Assembly (NCBI RefSeq): GCF_001839655.2
Contig: NZ_CP056087.1
Coordinates: forward strand, 4,464,001 to 4,528,000
DNA length: 64,000 nucleotides
Reading direction: 5' to 3'
Source of the DNA: Pseudomonas argentinensis
GTDB taxonomy: Bacteria > Pseudomonadota > Gammaproteobacteria > Pseudomonadales > Pseudomonadaceae
The notes below the pieces were generated by a model, which was given only the letters and a program-made list of their open reading frames with translations, did no database searches and was not told the origin of the DNA. The position numbers and the translations under genes were made by a program. Of the stretch, positions 58,013-64,000 are shown in pieces. Each line of letters opens with the position of its first letter. Within the stretch, counting starts at the first letter, position 1.

Positions 58013-58068
58013 GAGGGCCTGTTAACGCTCCTCGCAAGCGACGTCGCCGCGGGCGTTAACAGCCCCTT
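58013..58068. mobile_element. 56-bp inverted repeat, AGGGCCTGTT family
   Basis: GAGGGCCTGTTAACGC (58013-58028) is nearly the complement of GCGTTAACAGCCCCTT (58053-58068). Same terminal AGGG-N-CTGTT as the copies at 44435, 52933 and 63588. It lies between hom and dsbC. Confidence 0.6.
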
Positions 58069-58078
58069 GCCACTCAAA

Positions 58079-58804
58079 TCATTTGGCTTCCAGCGCCAGC
58101 TTGGCCAACTGCGCAGCGGGCTGATAACCGGGAATCATCTTGCCGTTTTCAAGAATGATCGCCGGCGTGCCGTTGACGCCGATCATCTGCCCCAGCTGAT
58201 ACTGCTGGGGCACCGGGTTGTCGCAGGTTGCCGCGGGCACCGACTCGCGCGACTTGGCCTTGTTCATCGCCGCCTGGCGATCCTTGGCGCACCACACGCT
58301 GGCCAGGTCCTTGGCGCCCTTGCTGCCGAGACCCTGGCGCGGGAAGGCCAGGTAGCGTACCTCGACGCCGAGCTTGTTCAGCTCGCCCACTTCGCTGTGC
58401 AGCTTCTGGCAGTAACCACAGTCGGTGTCGGTGAACACGGTGATATGGGTCTTCGGCTCTTGCGGCGCGAACACCACCATGTCCTTGGCAGCAATACCGT
58501 TGATCTGCTTGGCGATGGCCTTGCCTTCTTCCGCCTCGGTGAGGTTGATGGCCTGGCCATCCTTGAACTGGAACAGGTAGCCCTGCATCACGAACTGCCC
58601 GTCGGCGCTGGCATACAGCTGGCGACCGCCCTTGAGCTGCACCTGGTAGACGCCGGGCATCGGGCTTTCGGCGATGGCCTCGATCGGCAGATCCGGCTGG
58701 ATCGACAGCAGGTTCTTGCGGATCGCCTGATCCGGGTCGGCAGCGTGGCCGAGGGTACCGACCAGACCAAGGGCCATGGCCGCGAAAATGCGGGTCACAC
58801 GCAT
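58079..58804 (-). CDS. dsbC: thiol:disulfide interchange protein DsbC
   Basis: A 241-residue periplasmic disulfide isomerase. The signal peptide is MRVTRIFAAMALGLVGTLGH, cut near A21. The N-terminal dimerisation domain (about 25-90) is followed by the thioredoxin-like domain with the active site CGYC (Cys129, Cys132). A second cysteine pair is present (WCAKDR and TCDNPV). DsbC corrects wrong disulfides. ATG 58804 is chosen because it begins the signal peptide. It sits between xerD and hom, the usual pseudomonad order. Confidence 0.95.
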   Translation of the reverse strand: MRVTRIFAAMALGLVGTLGHAADPDQAIRKNLLSIQPDLPIEAIAESPMPGVYQVQLKGGRQLYASADGQFVMQGYLFQFKDGQAINLTEAEEGKAIAKQINGIAAKDMVVFAPQEPKTHITVFTDTDCGYCQKLHSEVGELNKLGVEVRYLAFPRQGLGSKGAKDLASVWCAKDRQAAMNKAKSRESVPAATCDNPVPQQYQLGQMIGVNGTPAIILENGKMIPGYQPAAQLAKLALEAK

Positions 58805-58912
58805 GGTTACTCCTATCGAGCGACGGGGTGACAAGGGAAGAGCGAAGACTACCATAACCAGGGCCCGTGACTGCGGGCGGCAGACGCAAAGCGTGAACCG
58901 CCGCCGGCCAAT

Positions 58913-59809
58913 TCAGCCTCGCGGATGGTGCTGGGCATGCAGGGCCTGCAAGCGGGCACGGGCGATATGGGTGTAGATCTGCGTGGTGGACAGATCGCTG
59001 TGGCCCAGCAGCATCTGCACCACCCTCAGGTCCGCACCGTGATTGAGCAGATGGGTCGCGAAGGCATGCCGCAGGGTGTGCGGCGACAGCGACTTGGCAA
59101 TCCCCGCCACCTGGGCCTGATGCTTGATGCGGTGCCAGAAGGTCTGGCGGGTCATCTGCTCGCCGCGCAGGCTGGGAAACAGCACGTCCGCGGGCCGCCC
59201 CGCCAGCAGGGCGGGCCGCGCCTCGCGACAATAGCGCTCGACCCAGCCTATGGCCTCCTCACCCATGGGCACCAGGCGCTCCTTGCTGCCCTTGCCGAAC
59301 ACCCGCAGCACACCCTGGCGCAGGTTGACCTGCTCGAGCGTCAGGCCGACCAGCTCACTGACCCGCAACCCGCAGGCGTACAGCACTTCGAGCATGGCGC
59401 GATCGCGCAGGCCGATGGGGTCGTCCAGATCCGGCGCCGCCAGCAACGCTTCGACATCGGCCTCGGACAGCGATTTTGGCAGGGGTCGGCCAAGCTGCGG
59501 CATGTCCACCTGCAGCGTAGGGTCGGTATCGATCACGCCTTCGCGCAGCAGAAAGCGGTAGAAGCCGCGCATGCCGGAAATCAGCCGCGCCGTGGAGCGC
59601 GCCTTGTAGCCTTGGTTCATGCGCCAGGCCAGGTGATCGAGCAGCACCTCGCGCCCGACCGATTGCAACTCGACGCCACGGGCCTGCAGCCAGCCATTGA
59701 GCAAGGCCAGGTCGCTGCGATAGGCCGCCTGGGTATGGGCGGACAGGCCCTTCTCCAGCCACAGGGCCTCGATGAAACGCTCGATCAATGGATGGTCGAC
59801 AGCGGACAT
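58913..59809 (-). CDS. xerD: site-specific tyrosine recombinase XerD
   Basis: A 298-residue recombinase that with XerC resolves chromosome dimers at dif. The N-terminal core-binding domain covers residues 1-105. The catalytic residues are all present: Arg149, Lys173, His244, Arg247, His270 and Tyr279. No in-frame oddities. It lies between the rplS terminator and dsbC. Compare the shorter recombinase at 8865-9485, which lacks the N-terminal domain. Confidence 0.95.
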   Translation of the reverse strand: MSAVDHPLIERFIEALWLEKGLSAHTQAAYRSDLALLNGWLQARGVELQSVGREVLLDHLAWRMNQGYKARSTARLISGMRGFYRFLLREGVIDTDPTLQVDMPQLGRPLPKSLSEADVEALLAAPDLDDPIGLRDRAMLEVLYACGLRVSELVGLTLEQVNLRQGVLRVFGKGSKERLVPMGEEAIGWVERYCREARPALLAGRPADVLFPSLRGEQMTRQTFWHRIKHQAQVAGIAKSLSPHTLRHAFATHLLNHGADLRVVQMLLGHSDLSTTQIYTHIARARLQALHAQHHPRG

Positions 59810-59923
59810 GGGGTCAGATCTGCCTCAGGTACATAGTCATGGTGCGGGTGCTCGCGGGCCTCACCTGTGGGAGCGCGAAACGACGAACCCACACCTGATA
59901 CCAATACGCCAGACATCAGAAAC

Positions 59924-59951
59924 GAAAAAAGCAGCCGAGGCTGCTTTTTTC
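59924..59951. terminator. bidirectional terminator after rplS
   Basis: AAAAAAGCAGCC-GA-GGCTGCTTTTTT (59925-59950) is a 12-bp perfect stem with A and T tracts. It ends the minus-strand rpsP-rimM-trmD-rplS operon. Confidence 0.88.
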
Positions 59952-59967
59952 GAGGGGAAATTCTGGC

Positions 59968-60318
59968 TTAAACCAGTTTTTCCTTGATGCGTGCTGCCTT
60001 GCCGGACAGGTCGCGCAGGTAGTACAGCTTGGCCTTGCGAACGTCACCACGACGCTTGACGGCCAGGCTGTCGACCAGCGGGCTGTAGGTCTGGAAAGTA
60101 CGCTCAACGCCAACACCACTGGAAATCTTGCGCACGGTGAAGGCGCTGTTCAGGCCGCGGTTACGCTTGGCAATTACCACACCCTCGAACGCCTGCAGAC
60201 GCTGACGGTCACCTTCCTTTACTTTCACCTGAACGACTACGGTGTCGCCCGGGGCAAAGGTCGGGATCTCTTTGCTCATCTGCTCAGCTTCGAGTTGCTG
60301 AATGATTTTGTTGGTCAT
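59968..60318 (-). CDS. rplS: 50S ribosomal protein L19
   Basis: A 116-residue L19, normal length. It opens [20 protein letters not shown] and has the family block [40 protein letters not shown] is the conserved RNA-binding part. Last gene of the rpsP-rimM-trmD-rplS operon, followed by a strong terminator. Confidence 0.97.
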   Translation of the reverse strand: MTNKIIQQLEAEQMSKEIPTFAPGDTVVVQVKVKEGDRQRLQAFEGVVIAKRNRGLNSAFTVRKISSGVGVERTFQTYSPLVDSLAVKRRGDVRKAKLYYLRDLSGKAARIKEKLV

Positions 60319-60358
60319 GCTGCGCTCCTAAGACGGGCCGTCAGGCCGGCCATCGATA

Positions 60359-61111
60359 TTAGTTATCGTCCCGCTGGCGGATGTATTCCTCCAGCAGCTT
60401 CTTCTCTTCTCCAGAAAGCGAGCGGCTATCCAGAAGATCGACACGGCGTTCCCAGGTGCGTCCCAGGGACTGCTGCAAACGCCAGCGCCGGATGTGTTCG
60501 TGGTTGCCGCCAAGCAGCACCTGCGGAACACGCTTATCCGCATACACCTCCGGACGGGTGTAGTGCGGGCAGTCGAGCAAGCCATCCGTGAAGGAGTCTT
60601 CCTCGGCCGAATCTGCATGACCCAATGCACCAGGCAAAAGGCGCGTTACCGCATCGATCAGCACCATGGCCGGCAGCTCACCGCCGGACAGGACGTAGTC
60701 GCCGATCGACCATTCCTCGTCGACGTGGGTTTCGATGAAACGCTCGTCGACGCCTTCGTAGCGGCCGGCGATGAGGATCAAACGCTCCTCCTTCGCCAGC
60801 TCGCGTACCGCCGCCTGGGTCAGCTTGCGGCCCTGTGGCGAGAGGTAGATCACCTTCGCCCGGCCGCCGCTGGCCTGCCTGGCATCGGCCAGGGCATCCT
60901 CAAGCGGCTTGATCTTCATCACCATGCCGGGACCACCTCCGAAGGGGCGGTCGTCAACGGTGTGATGACGATCCGTGGTATAGCTGCGCGGGTTCCAGCA
61001 GGTCAGCTGCAACAGCTCCTGCCTCACCGCACGGCTGGTGATGCCGTAATCGCCAATGGCGGCGAACATTTCCGGGAACAGCGTGATGACATCGACGCGC
61101 AAGCTCGGCAT
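60359..61111 (-). CDS. trmD: tRNA (guanine-N1-)-methyltransferase
   Basis: A 250-residue SAM-dependent enzyme that methylates G37 of tRNAs and so prevents frameshifting. It opens [20 protein letters not shown]. The knot-region blocks are [15 protein letters not shown] and [20 protein letters not shown], characteristic of the SPOUT trefoil. It is 5 bp after rimM and 40 bp before rplS. Essential in most bacteria. Confidence 0.97.
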   Translation of the reverse strand: MPSLRVDVITLFPEMFAAIGDYGITSRAVRQELLQLTCWNPRSYTTDRHHTVDDRPFGGGPGMVMKIKPLEDALADARQASGGRAKVIYLSPQGRKLTQAAVRELAKEERLILIAGRYEGVDERFIETHVDEEWSIGDYVLSGGELPAMVLIDAVTRLLPGALGHADSAEEDSFTDGLLDCPHYTRPEVYADKRVPQVLLGGNHEHIRRWRLQQSLGRTWERRVDLLDSRSLSGEEKKLLEEYIRQRDDN

Positions 61112-61116
61112 GGCGC

Positions 61117-61653
61117 TTAGAAATCCGCATCCCAGTCGACCTGCATCTCACCAGCCTCGAGACTGATCGACAGCACACACTGCTGCGTATAAGGCAGCAG
61201 GCGCTCGCGATCATCGAGGCTGTCAGCGCAGGGCTTGACCACCATCACGTCATTGGCACCGGTCTCGAACAGATGATCGACCTTGCCGAGCAATTGCCCC
61301 GCCTGATCGATGACTTTCAGACCTTCCAGCTGATACCAGTAGAACTCGCCGTCATCGAGTTCCGGCAGCTGGCTCCTGGGAACGCAGATCTCGAAGCCCG
61401 CGTAGGTACGCGCCACTTCACGATCATCGAGCCCCTTGAGCCTGGCGACCAGAACCTTGCCCTGCAAGCGTCCACCAGCCAGTTCAACCTGTTTCACCTC
61501 GCCATCGCGCCGTAGCGTCCAGCGAGGGTAGTCGAGCACGTTATCCAGGGGATCGGTAAAGGAGTACACCTTTATCTCACCCCTGACGCCATGCACCGAA
61601 ACGATCTTGCCAAGAACCAGAAGATCCTCGGCGGGGGCCGGCGTCGTGCTCAT
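61117..61653 (-). CDS. rimM: 16S rRNA processing protein RimM
   Basis: A 178-residue ribosome maturation factor. The N-terminal barrel has [20 protein letters not shown]. The C-terminal PRC-barrel domain includes [14 protein letters not shown] and [10 protein letters not shown]. It binds S19 during 30S assembly. The family is normally 165-185 residues long. It lies between rpsP and trmD in the standard order. Confidence 0.96.
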   Translation of the reverse strand: MSTTPAPAEDLLVLGKIVSVHGVRGEIKVYSFTDPLDNVLDYPRWTLRRDGEVKQVELAGGRLQGKVLVARLKGLDDREVARTYAGFEICVPRSQLPELDDGEFYWYQLEGLKVIDQAGQLLGKVDHLFETGANDVMVVKPCADSLDDRERLLPYTQQCVLSISLEAGEMQVDWDADF

Positions 61654-61662
61654 AAGAAGTGC

Positions 61663-61914
61663 TTAGGCAGCAGCCTTGGCAGCTTCTTTCAGCAGCTGAG
61701 CAACGCGCTCAGACGGCTGGGCACCCTGGCTCAGCCAGTAGGTGGCGCGCTCTTGATTCACGGACAGCTTGACTTCAGCACCCGAGGCGATCGGATTGAA
61801 GAAACCGATACGCTCCACGAAGCGACCGTCGCGCGCATTGCGGCTGTTGGTCACGGTGAGGTGGTAGAAGGGGCGCTTTTTGGAGCCGCCACGAGCGAGA
61901 CGAATAGTTACCAT
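61663..61914 (-). CDS. rpsP: 30S ribosomal protein S16
   Basis: An 83-residue S16. It opens [20 protein letters not shown] and contains [24 protein letters not shown] sequence ([19 protein letters not shown]). ATG 61914 is the family start; the open frame extends upstream 13 codons. First gene of the rpsP-rimM-trmD-rplS operon, transcribed from a promoter in the gap to ffh. Confidence 0.96.
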   Translation of the reverse strand: MVTIRLARGGSKKRPFYHLTVTNSRNARDGRFVERIGFFNPIASGAEVKLSVNQERATYWLSQGAQPSERVAQLLKEAAKAAA

Positions 61915-61996
61915 GTGAACATCGTTCCTGTAGTCGGTGCTAACTTGAGGCACACATCAAAAATGGGCCTAGGCCCGAAAGGCCGCATATTCTAAG

Positions 61997-62104
61997 AGCA
62001 AAAGTCGCAAGCCACAAGTGACAAGCTGCAAGTAAAAGCAAAATCCCGGAGACCTAGCTCTCTTGCGGTTTGCGGTTTGCAGCCTGCGGCTTGCAACTGC
62101 TTTT
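61997..62104. repeat. imperfect inverted repeat of GCAAGC/GCTTGC units between ffh and rpsP
   Basis: The left part has units such as GCAAGCCACAAG and GCTGCAAG; the right part has their complements CTTGCGG, TTTGCGG and GGCTTGCAAC. It begins AAAAGTCGCAAG and ends CAACTGCTTTT. It fills the gap after the ffh stop and may end its transcription. Confidence 0.55.
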
Positions 62105-63481
<1,377 letters not shown>

Positions 63482-63587
63482 GCGCGTTCCTTTCGGGCCG
63501 TCGGGCCGGGATGGGCTGGCAGCAAACGGCGGATTATAACGAAGACTGGCCGGCTTTCGAGGCTTGTTTGTCGCCCCCCTGCGACCC

Positions 63588-63779
63588 AGGGTCTGTTGAC
63601 GTTTCAACGCGAGCCGCGTTGCCGCGAGAAATCTCGCCAGGCCGGGCGGCGATCCGCTAGGCGGAGGACGCAGGGAATGGCGCTCCCTTTTCAAGTCCTC
63701 CAACGACGCATGGCGAGATTTCTCGCGCAACCTAGGCGGCCCCACCCGAAGGGCCGTGGGTGAAACGTCAACAGGCCCT
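63588..63779. mobile_element. 192-bp palindromic MITE-like element with 19-bp inverted ends
   Basis: AGGGTCTGTTGACGTTTCA (63588-63606) is complementary to TGAAACGTCAACAGGCCCT (63761-63779), with one mismatch. Inner arms GCGAGAAATCTCGC and GCGAGATTTCTCGC extend the symmetry. It fills much of the 384-bp gap between ffh and the divergent CcsA-like gene and must affect that promoter region. No coding capacity. Confidence 0.68.
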
Positions 63780-63865
63780 AGTGAGAGCGGATAGCGCCTG
63801 CAGTCTTTTTGCGACAACCGTTGTGTGCCACACTCAGCGCCTTTGAGCCCGCGTATCCAGGATCT

Positions 63866-64000
63866 ATGCACCCTCTGTTGCCCAGCCTCGCCGCCGCCAT
63901 CCTCTATTTTGGCGCCGCCAGCTATCAAGGCCTGCATCTGGCCCGCCGCAGCACGCCCAGCCAACCGGTATTGCTGCTGGCAGGCCTCATCGCCCTGCTG
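63866..64000 (+). CDS. cytochrome c assembly / CcsA-YpjD-like inner membrane protein (partial)
   Basis: The start of a gene cut by the window edge. ATG 63866 with AGGA at 63859-63862 opens MHPLLPSLAAAILYFGAASY and continues QGLHLARR, then a second hydrophobic stretch. Its position divergent from ffh, and this start, match the CcsA/YpjD-like protein found next to ffh in pseudomonads. Only 45 codons are visible. Confidence 0.7.
   Translation, partial: MHPLLPSLAAAILYFGAASYQGLHLARRSTPSQPVLLLAGLIALL

Noticed and set aside
55125..58025. 966-residue open frame on the plus strand
   Set aside because: It lies exactly opposite thrC and hom, has the repetitive His/Gly/Arg composition of antisense GC-rich codons, and matches no family.

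Overview
The window is chromosomal DNA from a Pseudomonas-type gammaproteobacterium. The evidence is the block ffh, rpsP, rimM, trmD, rplS, xerD, dsbC, hom, thrC, an unencapsulated ethanolamine operon (aldehyde dehydrogenase, permease, eutB, eutC), mmsAB, an aapJQMP transporter, pcs and rhlB, the GC-rich codon use, and pseudomonad REP-type intergenic repeats. Species cannot be fixed from sequence reading alone. No rRNA, tRNA or CRISPR array was seen.

Layout. 1-3.0 kb: two convergent membrane-bound diguanylate cyclases. 3.5-15.7 kb: an accessory, visibly less GC-rich patchwork of regulators (AraC, TetR, two LysR), four short-chain dehydrogenases, two VOC/glyoxalase-fold proteins, a glutathione transferase, a quinone oxidoreductase, a stand-alone minimal tyrosine recombinase and a frameshifted SnoaL-like remnant. 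15.8-24.8 kb: an efflux locus with MFS pump, FabF-like ketosynthase, RND pump, membrane-fusion lipoprotein and TetR on the minus strand, and a divergent outer-membrane factor. 24.9-27.5 kb: a GlxA-type AraC regulator, an HD-domain protein and a DUF1349 protein. 27.8-34.7 kb: ethanolamine catabolism under a divergent AraC-type regulator. 35.0-38.7 kb: a GST-like protein, a GIY-YIG protein, phosphatidylcholine synthase, an NTF2-like protein and a LysR regulator. 38.8-42.6 kb: an MHS-family transporter with mmsA and mmsB (valine/methylmalonate semialdehyde route). 43.5-47.8 kb: general L-amino-acid ABC transporter aapJQMP, minus strand. 48.3-54.9 kb: carboxylesterase, cNMP-GGDEF protein, membrane dipeptidase, RhlB helicase, an integral membrane protein and a secreted endonuclease I. 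55.1-64.0 kb: thrC, hom, dsbC, xerD, rplS, trmD, rimM, rpsP and ffh on the minus strand, and the start of a cytochrome c assembly/CcsA-like gene on the plus strand.

The most interesting non-gene content is a set of palindromic MITE-like elements. Four of them (44294-44435, 52933-52985, 58013-58068, 63588-63779) end in AGGG-N-CTG followed by TT on at least one arm. A fifth (32340-32494) shares its core with the 44294 copy but has unrelated ends. Two of these sit inside operons. There is also a 565-bp imperfect inverted repeat (42756-43320), REP pairs, and a hairpin repeat family bounded by TTTTGGCC and GGCCAAAA. Other points for follow-up are the ketosynthase in the RND operon, the triple TetR operator at 7319-7425, the catalytic-domain-only recombinase beside inverted repeats, and the AraC-type regulator where P. 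aeruginosa uses a sigma-54 activator for ethanolamine genes.
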